DNA from: Maritalea mediterranea
GTDB taxonomy: Bacteria; Pseudomonadota; Alphaproteobacteria; Rhizobiales; Devosiaceae
Reading direction: 5' to 3'
Assembly: GCF_021568695.1 (NCBI RefSeq)
Contig: NZ_JAKGTI010000001.1
Coordinates: 1,178,001-1,242,000 of the forward strand
Length of the DNA: 64,000 bases
Shown here: positions 17,114-25,774 of the stretch, in pieces
Layout of the letters: each line of letters starts with the position of its first letter
How positions within the stretch are numbered: position 1 is the first letter of the stretch
Notes under the pieces: model-generated
Told to the model about the DNA's origin: nothing
The model's database searches: none
The model's input: the letters and a program-made list of their open reading frames with translations, nothing else
Made by a program: the position numbers and the translations under genes

Positions 17114-18058
17114 CTATTTTGTAAACTGATAAGCCGCAATATCCTTCACACCATCTGGCGCGTTAGGATCGACTGCAAAGTCAACTGTATATGGTTTAAC
17201 ATCTTTACGTTGAATGCCAGAAAATTTCACCGCCCCTGCCAATACCAGCTTGGTATAGAAGGTCAGCCCTCTGGTGCCGCGATCAAGATTTTTCAACCCC
17301 ATCTTACGCAACATGCCATTGGCAAAATTCACCGCATATTTATTGCGCAGTGCATCGGTCCAATGCTCGGTGGTCACCGAAACATTCATGCAGTCATAAT
17401 TGTCCACCCGGTGCGGACAATTGAGGGGCCAATGCAGCATCTCGCCCGGCTCAAGGTCATAAATGGTGGCATAATCATCGAACCAGTCCTGGAACTGGAT
17501 GTCAGTTTCATGCGCCTCATTGATCACCACCTTCTCAATGCCATAGGCGCTCAAAAAGGGCGGTTCTGCGGGATAAACGAAAACCTTTTTGCGTCCCCGC
17601 ACTTGCCAGAGCGACTGTCCGGGCACATCCACGTGATATTTCACCCGCACATTTGGCGAAGAAATCAGAATGGTCATATTCTGCTTGTACGTCTTTAAAC
17701 CCGGCACATATTTTTCGAAATCGTCATAGATCGCGCGCAACATGTCATCAAAAGCGGGGTTTTGTCGCGCCGGGGCCCGCAAGTTGATCCAGATATTGCC
17801 GTTTTTGACGGCATCCAAAATTTCTTTGCCGCTGGCATTGCCGAATTCGCCTTCGCGGCGCACACCACTTTTCGGGTCCATATAATTAACGTGATAATCC
17901 TGCCGGTCGACATTCTCCAAAATGCCTTCCAGGGCCTGATCAGTGAAAAGCCCTGTGTCCGCTAATTTATGTTGTAAACATAGCGGGTGCTGGCCAAACA
18001 GGCCGGCATAATGCGCTTTCCAATCGGTCAGAACCCCATCAATCCGTCGATCGAGCAT
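17114..18058 (-). CDS. JmjC/cupin-like Fe(II) 2-oxoglutarate-dependent oxygenase candidate
   Basis: A 314-residue protein with a cupin core. The metal-binding triad is readable as His142-x-Asp144 in VKYHVDVPGQ and His216 in LNCPHRVDN, with a Lys-rich strand RGRKKVFVYP between them that could bind 2-oxoglutarate. That is the JmjC layout. The start is the ATG at 18058, behind GAGGGGAGAGAGAG; the ORF begins six codons earlier without better support. It is the first gene of a three-gene minus-strand unit with an acyltransferase and a flippase, suggesting hydroxylation of a surface lipid, glycan or peptide. The substrate is unknown, and enzyme activity is inferred from the motif. Confidence 0.72.
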   Translation of the reverse strand: MLDRRIDGVLTDWKAHYAGLFGQHPLCLQHKLADTGLFTDQALEGILENVDRQDYHVNYMDPKSGVRREGEFGNASGKEILDAVKNGNIWINLRAPARQNPAFDDMLRAIYDDFEKYVPGLKTYKQNMTILISSPNVRVKYHVDVPGQSLWQVRGRKKVFVYPAEPPFLSAYGIEKVVINEAHETDIQFQDWFDDYATIYDLEPGEMLHWPLNCPHRVDNYDCMNVSVTTEHWTDALRNKYAVNFANGMLRKMGLKNLDRGTRGLTFYTKLVLAGAVKFSGIQRKDVKPYTVDFAVDPNAPDGVKDIAAYQFTK

Positions 18059-18265
18059 TGCTCTCTCTCCCCTCAAAATCCTATGGTTGAGTAGATTAGC
18101 GCGCGTTTATGTCGAATGCGTTAGTGTCAGCCCTTGCAACGGGACTTATTCAAACTAGGGTTAATTTTGGTTTGATCGATCCCTCCCAAAGCCGAGGGCC
18201 ATCGCAATTGTCGAATCGAATGGATTACGCCAGACTGCCCGTTTTCAACGCAGTGAAATTGTCTC

Positions 18266-19132
18266 ATGCCCCATCAAACTTCCGCCCAAAACGCGACCAA
18301 AGCCCGCCAGTTCGCCGCGCTCCATCGATCCGGCCCTTTCATTCTGGCCAATGTGTGGGATGCAGGCACCGCGAAGCTGATGGCTGCGCTTGGGGCCAAA
18401 TCCCTCGCCACATCGTCTGCTGCTCATGCCTTTACGTTGGGGCTCACGGATGGGGGGCAATTGTCACGTGAAGAAGCGCTGGCACATGCCAACGAGATAA
18501 ATGAGGCGACAGATTTGCCGGTAAACGGCGACTTTGAAAACGGGTTTGGCGATGACCTTGATGATGTACGAGAAACCATACGCCTTTCGATCGACGGTGG
18601 CTTGGCGGGCTGCGGCATTGAGGATATCCGGTTTCCCCAACATAAGCCGTACGCTTTTAATGAGGCCGTGGCGCGCATCGAGGCCGCGGTCGACGCCAAA
18701 AAAGCCGCCTGTGCGGCGCACAATGCAAAATTTACGCTTACCGCACGGGCCGATGGCGTCATGATCGACCAATATGATCTGGACGAAGCCATTCGCCGCA
18801 TTCAAGCTTTCGCCCGGGCAGGGGCCGATGTGGTCTATGTGCCCATGCCAAAGTCATTTGACGATCTCAAGACCATCGTCAAAAGCGTCGACGTGCCGGT
18901 CAATGCCTTATGCGCCGGCCCTTACACGCAATATAGCGTTGCTGCGTTCGGCGATATAGGTGTGGCGCGCGTCAGCCTGGGCAGCAGCTTGGCACGGGTC
19001 GTGCACCGGGTCATCCTTGACGTCGCCAAGCCCATGATTGAAGCAGGTGATATGACCGCTTTATCAAATAGCATCTCCGGCGCCACTATTGATGAGCTAC
19101 TGGCCAGTGGTGGCCGCAACACCGCACCATAG
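18266..19132 (+). CDS. Isocitrate lyase/PEP mutase family protein
   Basis: A 288-residue TIM-barrel protein of the PEP mutase/2-methylisocitrate lyase superfamily. Visible are FILANVWDAGTAKLMAALG at the first strand, PVNGDFENGFGDD (metal-binding acids), GCGIEDIRFP and the ARADGV stretch. The KKCGH-type lid motif of true isocitrate lyases is absent, so this belongs to the broad group that includes oxaloacetate decarboxylase-like and phosphonate enzymes of unassigned function. The gene is isolated from related metabolic genes, giving no further clue to substrate. Confidence 0.82.
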   Translation: MPHQTSAQNATKARQFAALHRSGPFILANVWDAGTAKLMAALGAKSLATSSAAHAFTLGLTDGGQLSREEALAHANEINEATDLPVNGDFENGFGDDLDDVRETIRLSIDGGLAGCGIEDIRFPQHKPYAFNEAVARIEAAVDAKKAACAAHNAKFTLTARADGVMIDQYDLDEAIRRIQAFARAGADVVYVPMPKSFDDLKTIVKSVDVPVNALCAGPYTQYSVAAFGDIGVARVSLGSSLARVVHRVILDVAKPMIEAGDMTALSNSISGATIDELLASGGRNTAP

Positions 19133-19291
19133 GTCGAGTGCTGCAAATAAATCACACTTAAACGGAATAGTTTTAAACCGGTATTCTCGCCCTTAAAAAG
19201 TCGCAAACTGGGGCCCATTTGAGGGGGTGCATTGAACCAAAATGGTCAATGTAGCGTTTAGGCCATTAGGCACAATAGGACCCGGTCGAAT

Positions 19292-19576
19292 ATGAATGCG
19301 CTTGCAAAATTTATAGCTATAGCGAGCACGCTTACGCTAGCCGCCTTCGCTGCGCCGTCGGCATATAGCCAAACTGAAATCACCTCGCTGGACACGTGCC
19401 TCGAGCGCGTACATGCTTTGGAAGACCGAAGCCTTTCAGTCCAGCTCAACGCCGAACAGTTTAACCTGCTGATTGAAATTCTGGTTGCGGCGACGGACTT
19501 GTGTCGCCAGCGCGTGCTTGATGAGGTGCCCCCTTATCTCGCGCAGGCAACAGATATCATTGAAGAAAATTCCTGA
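19292..19576 (+). CDS. Small secreted hypothetical protein
   Basis: A 94-residue protein with a clear Sec signal peptide (MNALAKFIAIASTLTLAAFAAPSAYSQ, cleavage after about residue 26). The mature part of about 68 residues is helical-looking and acidic, with two cysteines, in DTCLERVH and DLCRQRV, that could form a disulfide in the periplasm. I do not recognise the family. It lies 76 bases upstream of the mechanosensitive channel gene on the same strand and may be co-transcribed with it. A weak ribosome binding site (GGACC) precedes the ATG. Confidence 0.6.
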   Translation: MNALAKFIAIASTLTLAAFAAPSAYSQTEITSLDTCLERVHALEDRSLSVQLNAEQFNLLIEILVAATDLCRQRVLDEVPPYLAQATDIIEENS

Positions 19577-19651
19577 TTTCAACCCTGTTTTTTGCGGTGG
19601 TGTCGCTCAAATGACGTTGCCAAATCTAAGCGCTGCGCCTAAGTTCGTTTT

Positions 19652-22060
19652 ATGAAAAATGAGCCTTTTGCCCTTCGTCAGATTTGGCAGCGCGCGCTTT
19701 TTGTTGCGGCGACGCTGCTGTTTATGGTTACGCTGAGTTGGGCACAAGTCGCCAATCTTGACCAAAAGCTTCAACAGCTCAACGAGATTGAGCAGGAAAT
19801 TGAAGATGTCGATCGCCTGATCAAAAATGCTGACAACGACAATACACTGATCGGTGCCCGCACAACCTTGCTGGATTTGCAGACGCGCGTGGACGAAGTG
19901 GTCAAGCCGGTCGAGGATCGATTGGCGGTGATCTCATCACAATTGGATGTATTGGGCACCGCGCCGCCACCGGGTGAAAGCGAAAGCCCGCAAGTCGCGG
20001 AGGAGCGGGCTGAAGCTCAGGCCGAGCGCAAGCAGCTGCGCATCATCTCCACCAAAGCCGACGAAATCGATCAAAAAATCATCAGAGAATATGATCAGAT
20101 CGCGCAAATGCGGCGACAGATTTTTGCCAGCCGATTGTCTCAACGCTCTCCCATAACGCTCAGTTTGCTGACCAATATTGGCAGCGAGAGTGTGGCCACC
20201 TTCAGTCGGTTTCAGGCTAAACTCCGCACCTGGTGGACCGTTAAGATTGCACCAAATCCGGCACCGCTCTTCTTGGTTGGTGCCCTTTTCGCGGTGCTGC
20301 TTGCCGGGGCCTATGTGCTGTCGCGCCGCGCCAGCAATGTGTTGAGCCAGGGCACATCCCGTCTGAATGCCCTGATCTATATTTTTGTGACCGCCATGGT
20401 CCCCTCGGTCCTTTTGGCTGTGGCGTTGGCCGTCAGCTATTGGGTCATGGACTTCACCTCTTTATTCACGCTGGATTTGCGCGGCTTCGTCGGTACGCTC
20501 TTCATGGTGCTTTTGGGCCTGTTTTTCGTGCTGCGCCTGACCTACACCTTTTTGGCCCCGCACAACGCTGATCTGCGCATTGTGCCATTCTCCAGTTTTG
20601 CCGCCCAGCGCACCTATGTACTTGTCAGCTCTTTGGCTGTTGTCCACGCGCTTGACCATTTGGCCGGCAGATTGGGGCAATTGGTCAACGCGCCCTTGGC
20701 GTTTACCATCGGCAATAGTTTCTTGGCGGCTTTCCTGATTGCCCTGTTGCTGCTGGCTCTTGCACGCGTCCGTGACAACCCTGAAGATCCGCATTCACGT
20801 ACATTGCCAGCCTGGGTGCGCATTCCGCTGCTGCTTGCCTCAATTGCCATCATTGTCGCCGCCGTGGCCGGATATATCGGCTTGGCGCGCTTTATGGCCC
20901 AGCAATTGGTGGTGACGGGCACCATTCTCGTGACCGGCTTTTTTGGCTATTTGCTTGCGCAAGAATTGGGCAAACCCGGCGTGTTGGTGTCCACACGTTC
21001 GGGCCGTTGGTTGCAGAACCGGCTGTCTCTTGATGAAAGTGATATTGACCAATATGCGCTGTTCACCAGTATTGGCTTCCTGGTGCTGATCGTCATGATC
21101 ATGATCCCGGCCATTCTGTTGCAATGGGGGTCGCGGGTTGAAGATGTGGTCACCTGGGTACGGCAGGCCATTATCGGCTTCCAAATTGGCAGTTTTGAGT
21201 TTTCGTTGGCCAGCGTGTTTTATGGCGGCATCATATTTGTGCTTGGTCTGGTGCTCACCCGGATATTCCAGCGGTGGTTGGGCAACACCGTATTGGAGCG
21301 TACGCGGGCCGACCATGGGGTGAAAGACTCAATCCGCACTGGCGTCGGCTATGTCGGTATTGCCCTATCGATCTTTTTGGGCATCACCGGGGCAGGGGTG
21401 GATTTGGGCAGCTTGGCCATTGTTGCCGGTGCCTTGTCTTTGGGTATTGGTTTTGGCCTCCAAAATGTGGTCTCTAACTTTGTTTCCGGTTTGATCATGC
21501 TGGTCGAGCGTCCAATTAAGGTGGGAGATTTTGTCGAGGCCAGCGGCTTCTCCGGTACCGTTTCAAAAATCAGTGTGCGCGCCACCGAAATCAACACCAT
21601 TCACAACCAGACCATCATCATCCCCAACTCCGAGTTCATCAACGCGCCCGTGGGCAACTGGACCCACAAGATACGTTCAGGCCGTGTCGATATCCCGATT
21701 GGCGTGGCCTATGGCAGCGATTTGGAGAAAGTGAATAAGATTTTGCTGGAGATTGCGCAGGATCATGACAATGTCCTGAAGCGCCCAGAACCCTTCGTGT
21801 TCTTCCAAGGGTTTGGCGACAGCTCGATCAATTTCCAATTGCGCATTCACGTGAATGACTACACCATCTATCCGCGGGTCCAAACAGATATATTGTTCGC
21901 CATCGATAAAGCGTTCCGTGAGCAGAATGTCGAAATCCCGTTCCCACAACGCGATTTGCATTTACGCTCAGCAGATCCGAAAATCATGGAAAAGCTTGGT
22001 GGCGCGTCGGCGTCACGCCCGAAACCCCGGGCAGCCACAAAACCCAAATCGGAGACCTGA
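19652..22060 (+). CDS. Large mechanosensitive ion channel, DUF3772-MscS type
   Basis: An 802-residue MscS-superfamily channel. An N-terminal signal or membrane segment (residues 10-32) is followed by a periplasmic coiled-coil domain (about 35-165, DUF3772 type, rich in Glu, Asp, Arg and Gln). Then come about ten membrane helices and the C-terminal MscS domain, with the pore-lining helix GSLAIVAGALSLGIGFGLQNVVSNFVSG and the beta domain beginning RPIKVGDFVEASG. Such large homologues resemble MscK/YbdG and protect against hypo-osmotic shock. The C-terminal tail is Pro/Lys-rich. The stop is one base from the stop of the convergent aminoacylase gene. Confidence 0.9.
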   Translation: MKNEPFALRQIWQRALFVAATLLFMVTLSWAQVANLDQKLQQLNEIEQEIEDVDRLIKNADNDNTLIGARTTLLDLQTRVDEVVKPVEDRLAVISSQLDVLGTAPPPGESESPQVAEERAEAQAERKQLRIISTKADEIDQKIIREYDQIAQMRRQIFASRLSQRSPITLSLLTNIGSESVATFSRFQAKLRTWWTVKIAPNPAPLFLVGALFAVLLAGAYVLSRRASNVLSQGTSRLNALIYIFVTAMVPSVLLAVALAVSYWVMDFTSLFTLDLRGFVGTLFMVLLGLFFVLRLTYTFLAPHNADLRIVPFSSFAAQRTYVLVSSLAVVHALDHLAGRLGQLVNAPLAFTIGNSFLAAFLIALLLLALARVRDNPEDPHSRTLPAWVRIPLLLASIAIIVAAVAGYIGLARFMAQQLVVTGTILVTGFFGYLLAQELGKPGVLVSTRSGRWLQNRLSLDESDIDQYALFTSIGFLVLIVMIMIPAILLQWGSRVEDVVTWVRQAIIGFQIGSFEFSLASVFYGGIIFVLGLVLTRIFQRWLGNTVLERTRADHGVKDSIRTGVGYVGIALSIFLGITGAGVDLGSLAIVAGALSLGIGFGLQNVVSNFVSGLIMLVERPIKVGDFVEASGFSGTVSKISVRATEINTIHNQTIIIPNSEFINAPVGNWTHKIRSGRVDIPIGVAYGSDLEKVNKILLEIAQDHDNVLKRPEPFVFFQGFGDSSINFQLRIHVNDYTIYPRVQTDILFAIDKAFREQNVEIPFPQRDLHLRSADPKIMEKLGGASASRPKPRAATKPKSET

Positions 22061-22061
22061 T

Positions 22062-23102
22062 CTAAATAATCTCGTCTTCGTCAAACAAGGTTGAGCCTTC
22101 GACATCGGCTGTGTGCTGATCAAGCGCGGTTTCCGCGTTGCGGTTACGTGCGGGCTGAGCAACGTGAAACGTTGCATCGCCCTCATTCACAATCGGCAAT
22201 TCGCTGCGCCCGATGATCACACCATCGCTTTGGGCGGTTATTGGCGTCTCTATTTCGCCGAACGGGTCTGAAACCACGCCGAGTATATCGTCTTCGAGCA
22301 CCGTGTCCCCGGACCTTTTGAACGTGCGCAAAAGCCCCCCGGCTGGCGAGCGTAACCAATAGCTGTTTGTGCAAAAGATCGATTTGGCCTTGGACGGCGC
22401 AATCGGTTTGCCAGAAATCATGCCAAGCCCCTGCAGGGTGCGCAGCACGCCTGTTGTGCCTACGCGTACGGCAAATTCATCGAACCGCAGTCCGCCACCA
22501 GCTTCATAGAGCAACACCTCACAATCCAAAGCGGATGCGGCTTCTCGCAGGGAGCCTTCCCGCACCTTGGATTTCAACAGGATGGGGGCACCAAACATGT
22601 TGGCCAGCTCTGTCAGTTTGGGGCGATTAGGCGTGACACGTACCTGCGGATAATTGTCGCGATGGCTCGCCGCGGAATGCAAATCAATGCCGTAATCAGA
22701 CCGTTTGACAATTTCAGTGATGAATAAATGCGCCAGTCGCCCGGCCAGCGACCCAGTTTCTGATCCGGGGAAACTCCGATTGAGATCACGCCGGTCAGGC
22801 AGATAGCGCGAATGGTTGAGAAAGCCGAAGGCATTGACGATCGGGATGCAAATCAAGGTGCCGCGCAAGCCGCGCAGTTTGGGAGATTGCAGCACCCGGC
22901 GCACAATCTCCACGCCGATCACTTCATCGCCGTGAATGGCCGCGCTCACAAACACGGTGGGGCCGGGGCGCTTGCCGTGGATGACATGGGTGGACATGGT
23001 CACCGGCGTATGGTCAGACAACACGCTAACCGGCAAATCCACAGTCCGCCGATAGCCCGGTGCAATGCGCACACCGCCAATCTCAAATGCTGGCCGTGTC
23101 AT
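22062..23102 (-). CDS. Succinylglutamate desuccinylase/aspartoacylase-family zinc hydrolase
   Basis: A 346-residue M14-like carboxypeptidase-fold enzyme. The zinc site is visible as His and Glu in AAIHGDEVIGVE (near residue 60) and His in GIDLHSAASHRDNYPQ (near residue 140); a C-terminal beta domain includes AGGLLRTFKRSGDTVLEDDILG. The gene is six bases downstream of rimK, and this pairing recurs in alphaproteobacteria as I remember it. A plausible reading is that it removes or trims glutamate or another acyl-amino group opposite to the RimK ligase; that is inference. Stand-alone aspartoacylase or ectoine-related activity is the alternative. Confidence 0.8.
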   Translation of the reverse strand: MTRPAFEIGGVRIAPGYRRTVDLPVSVLSDHTPVTMSTHVIHGKRPGPTVFVSAAIHGDEVIGVEIVRRVLQSPKLRGLRGTLICIPIVNAFGFLNHSRYLPDRRDLNRSFPGSETGSLAGRLAHLFITEIVKRSDYGIDLHSAASHRDNYPQVRVTPNRPKLTELANMFGAPILLKSKVREGSLREAASALDCEVLLYEAGGGLRFDEFAVRVGTTGVLRTLQGLGMISGKPIAPSKAKSIFCTNSYWLRSPAGGLLRTFKRSGDTVLEDDILGVVSDPFGEIETPITAQSDGVIIGRSELPIVNEGDATFHVAQPARNRNAETALDQHTADVEGSTLFDEDEII

Positions 23103-23108
23103 AAGGCT

Positions 23109-24014
23109 TTAGCCCTTGCCCTTGGTTTTAGTGGCGCCAGGCCGATGGTTCTTTTCCATAAATTCGATGATCTTGCCGGCAATATCGAGGCCCGTGGCGC
23201 TTTCCACCCCTTCCAGCCCGGGGGATGAGTTTACCTCCATCACCACCGCGCCATGGTTGGAGCGCAACATATCCACGCCGCACACATTCAGACCCATGGA
23301 TTTTGCTGCCCGCACTGCCGTTGACCGCTCTTCCGGTGTGATCTTCACTCGACGTGATGACCCACCGCGGTGTAGATTGGAGCGAAACTCGCCTTCAGCG
23401 CCACGGCGTTCCATGGCCGCCACAACTTTGCCGCCAATCACAATGGCGCGAATGTCGGTGCCGCCGGCTTCCTTGATGAATTCTTGAACCAGAATGTTCA
23501 CCCCGGCACCACGAAAGGCCTCAATCACAGATTTGGCAGACCGGTCACTATCGGCCAAAACCACACCAATACCCTGGGTGCCTTCCAGCAATTTAATCAC
23601 CAGCGGCGCACCGCCAGCAAGCTTCAACACTTCTTCAGTTTGCCGAGGGTCATGGGCAAAAGTGGTGACGGGCAAGCCAATGCCATCGCGCGACATCAAT
23701 TGCATGGAACGCAGCTTGTCGCGCGAGCGACCGATGGCCACGGATTCATTAAGCGGATACACCCCCATCATCTCGAACTGGCGCAAAACCGCGAGACCAT
23801 AATAGGTGATAGACGAACCGATGCGGGGGATCACCGCATCATATTGGGTGAGCTTCTCGCCATTATAGAAGACTTCTGGGCGTCGCGAGGCAATGTTCAT
23901 ATAACATCGCAGCGTGTTGATCATGTCGAGTTCATGACCTCGCGCCACAGCCGCCTCTTTCAGGCGTTTGTGCGAATATAGCGAGGAGTTACGCGCGAGC
24001 ATGGCAATTCTCAT
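23109..24014 (-). CDS. rimK: RimK-family ATP-grasp ligase
   Basis: A 301-residue ATP-grasp ligase matching E. coli RimK in length, which adds glutamates to the C-terminus of ribosomal protein S6. The ATP-binding and catalytic stretches are visible: [42 protein letters not shown], and the metal-binding [14 protein letters not shown]. The start at 24014 (MRIAMLARN) fits the family and follows TTGAGG; the ORF opens 38 codons earlier in sequence with no family likeness. It forms a two-gene unit with the zinc hydrolase. Substrate could be S6, another protein C-terminus or a small molecule. Confidence 0.88.
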   Translation of the reverse strand: MRIAMLARNSSLYSHKRLKEAAVARGHELDMINTLRCYMNIASRRPEVFYNGEKLTQYDAVIPRIGSSITYYGLAVLRQFEMMGVYPLNESVAIGRSRDKLRSMQLMSRDGIGLPVTTFAHDPRQTEEVLKLAGGAPLVIKLLEGTQGIGVVLADSDRSAKSVIEAFRGAGVNILVQEFIKEAGGTDIRAIVIGGKVVAAMERRGAEGEFRSNLHRGGSSRRVKITPEERSTAVRAAKSMGLNVCGVDMLRSNHGAVVMEVNSSPGLEGVESATGLDIAGKIIEFMEKNHRPGATKTKGKG

Positions 24015-24215
24015 AAGAACCTCAAGTAAGACGTTTCCCAGTAGTGATCGTTGCTTTGACGGACAGGAAGACCCCGCCACGTTCGTCCGTGCGCCGTGGC
24101 GCGGATCACAAAGCGTTTTTAATAGCATTGCACAGATCGTGCGTCGCTAAAAGGGGCATATCAGCCAAGCTCTTTCGACAACAGCATAAAAAGCGCTTGT
24201 GCGCAAAAAGTGGGG

Positions 24216-25130
24216 CTATTGCACCAGCGATTTTATCTCGCTCACCAACGCGCCGCGATGTTGGATAACCTGTCCCGCCACCTTATGGGCAAACTGGGCG
24301 GCGTCCACCATACTTTTCCCGTTCAGCCTAGCCGCGATATAGCCGCCATTGAAGCTGTCGCCAGCCCCTGTGGTGTCCACCGGGCTGATGGGGGCCGGTG
24401 GGCCAACCCATTCTTTTTCCGTGCCGTTGGTCACCAACGCATCGCCGGGGCCAGCCTTCACAACCACTTCCGAGCAACCAGCCCGCAAATAGCGCTCAGC
24501 CACCTGTTCGGATGAACGTTCGTCAAACAGCACATATTCGTCGGGCACTGTAGGCAATGCCATGGTGCTCACGGCAGAAGCTTTAGCTGTCCAGTCGGCC
24601 ATTTCGTCACGATTTTCCCATAGGGAGGGGCGCAGATTGCTGTCAAAAATCACTTTTTGACCGTCGGACTTGGCTTTTTCTAACAATGTCAGGAACTGAT
24701 CTCTGGTGTCTGGCTGCAAAATGGCAAGACTGATGCCCGAGAAAAACAATGTTTTGTCGGCACCCAGCAGCGAGCGTTCCAAATGCGCCATGTCGCGTGC
24801 CATCTCCTTGGCGGCAGACATTGCGCGCCAATAGCTGAACGTCCGCTCTCCCTGATCAAGCGATATCATATAAAGCCCCGGCGTTTTGCCCGGCAGGAAT
24901 CGGATCAGGTCGGTCCCGATATTGTGGTTTTGGATGCTTTGGGCCAGCGCTTCGCTTTCCCCATCATCGCCAAGCGCGGTGAAATAGTCGACGCTTACCG
25001 ATTGCGGCAGGAAAGCGCGGGCATAAAAGGCCATATTAAGGCTGTCGCCCGCATATCCCTTTTTATAAAGCCCGTTTTCCAATGCACTCATTTCGATCAT
25101 GCATTCACCAATGGAAACTAGCTTGCTCAT
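24216..25130 (-). CDS. kdgK: PfkB-family sugar kinase, probable 2-keto-3-deoxygluconate kinase
   Basis: A 304-residue PfkB kinase with the C-terminal signature DTTGAGDSFNGGY (residues 252-264) carrying catalytic base Asp258, and N-terminal SIGECMIEM and GYAGDSLNMAFYARAF typical of KDG kinases. It would phosphorylate 2-keto-3-deoxygluconate to KDPG for cleavage by the Entner-Doudoroff aldolase. No uronate or KDPG aldolase genes are adjacent, so the assignment rests on sequence alone. Another sugar acid could be the substrate. Confidence 0.83.
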   Translation of the reverse strand: MSKLVSIGECMIEMSALENGLYKKGYAGDSLNMAFYARAFLPQSVSVDYFTALGDDGESEALAQSIQNHNIGTDLIRFLPGKTPGLYMISLDQGERTFSYWRAMSAAKEMARDMAHLERSLLGADKTLFFSGISLAILQPDTRDQFLTLLEKAKSDGQKVIFDSNLRPSLWENRDEMADWTAKASAVSTMALPTVPDEYVLFDERSSEQVAERYLRAGCSEVVVKAGPGDALVTNGTEKEWVGPPAPISPVDTTGAGDSFNGGYIAARLNGKSMVDAAQFAHKVAGQVIQHRGALVSEIKSLVQ

Positions 25131-25174
25131 AAGGGAACTCCAACATGTTGGTCGCGCAGCGGCAAAGACCTTGC

Positions 25175-25205
25175 GCTTTTAGCCCCTTGAGTGAGGGGCT
25201 GGCAA
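25175..25205. other. Hairpin between the small membrane protein gene and kdgK
   Basis: The palindrome AGCCCCT (25181-25187) with AGGGGCT (25194-25200), a six-base loop, is extended by an outer CCTTGC/GCAAGG arm. There is no T-run on either strand downstream, so it is a weak or factor-assisted terminator for the small membrane protein gene at best. Confidence 0.4.
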
Positions 25206-25248
25206 GGCCTATCCCGCGCTATGCGGTTCGCTGTTGGTTGGGGCAGGA

Positions 25249-25473
25249 TCAATCGGTGGGCACGGTTTCACTGCTTTCAAGGCTTGGGGCGTCCACAATT
25301 TCCGGATTTTCCGTATCGGTGTTGTCAGCAAAGATATAAATGGCGACAAAAGCCAAAATGATTAAGGGCAGCGAAATGAGCAGCACACGCGTGCTGAACC
25401 CGCGCTGTGCTTGGCGCGCTTCAGTTTTATTCAGTGTTTCTTGATTATTATCCTTGGTGCGTTGGTCTTGCAT
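25249..25473 (-). CDS. Small single-span membrane protein, hypothetical
   Basis: A 74-residue protein with a polar charged N-terminus (about 27 residues, including KTEARQAQRGFSTR), one hydrophobic span (VLLISLPLIILAFVAIYIFA), and an acidic C-terminal tail of about 25 residues. The expected topology is N-in, C-out. The start follows GGAGGTAATT, a strong ribosome binding site. The family is not recognised. It could be a small regulatory or scaffolding membrane peptide. No domain is visible. Confidence 0.6.
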   Translation of the reverse strand: MQDQRTKDNNQETLNKTEARQAQRGFSTRVLLISLPLIILAFVAIYIFADNTDTENPEIVDAPSLESSETVPTD

Positions 25474-25774
25474 AATTACCTCCGTACGTTGTTAACGCGC
25501 GAACCGCTCTTGGGTTCCCGTTCAGTGAGCTACGACACGCTCGAGCTACCGGATTGATGATTTAGAGGGGCGGGTTCGCACTTCGGACAAATGTCCAGCC
25601 GCCTGATGTGCGCGCGCGAGCTCTATTGCCGCAGCTCCAGTGCGCAGCCTTTACATGAGAAGCGCTTGACCTGCGCTTGCCTTTCCCTATATCTGCGCGC
25701 AGTGTCCGGCGTGCAGCAAACAGGCGACAAGGCCAAGATTTTGTGCTAATGCACGCCACCAAATTCCAACAAAT
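25474..25774. other. 300-base intergenic region upstream of dusA
   Basis: No credible gene. It lies between the divergent small membrane protein gene and dusA and must contain promoters for both. A 66-residue minus-strand ORF at 25562-25762 has Arg/Trp/Cys-rich composition and no ribosome binding site, so I do not count it. The only notable elements are a short GAACC/GGGTTC inverted repeat near 25500 and a candidate promoter for dusA. Confidence 0.5.
25666..25693 (+). promoter_or_regulatory. Candidate sigma70-type promoter for dusA
   Basis: TTGACC at 25666-25671 and TATATC at 25688-25693 are separated by 16 bases, close to the housekeeping consensus. They lie about 80 bases upstream of the dusA ATG in an otherwise gene-free stretch. 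No transcription start evidence is available. Confidence 0.4.

Noticed and set aside
25562-25762. 66-residue ORF and a tRNA-like GGTTCG stretch in the gap upstream of dusA
   Set aside because: No ribosome binding site, biased composition, and the GGTTCG cannot be extended to a cloverleaf with acceptor and anticodon arms.
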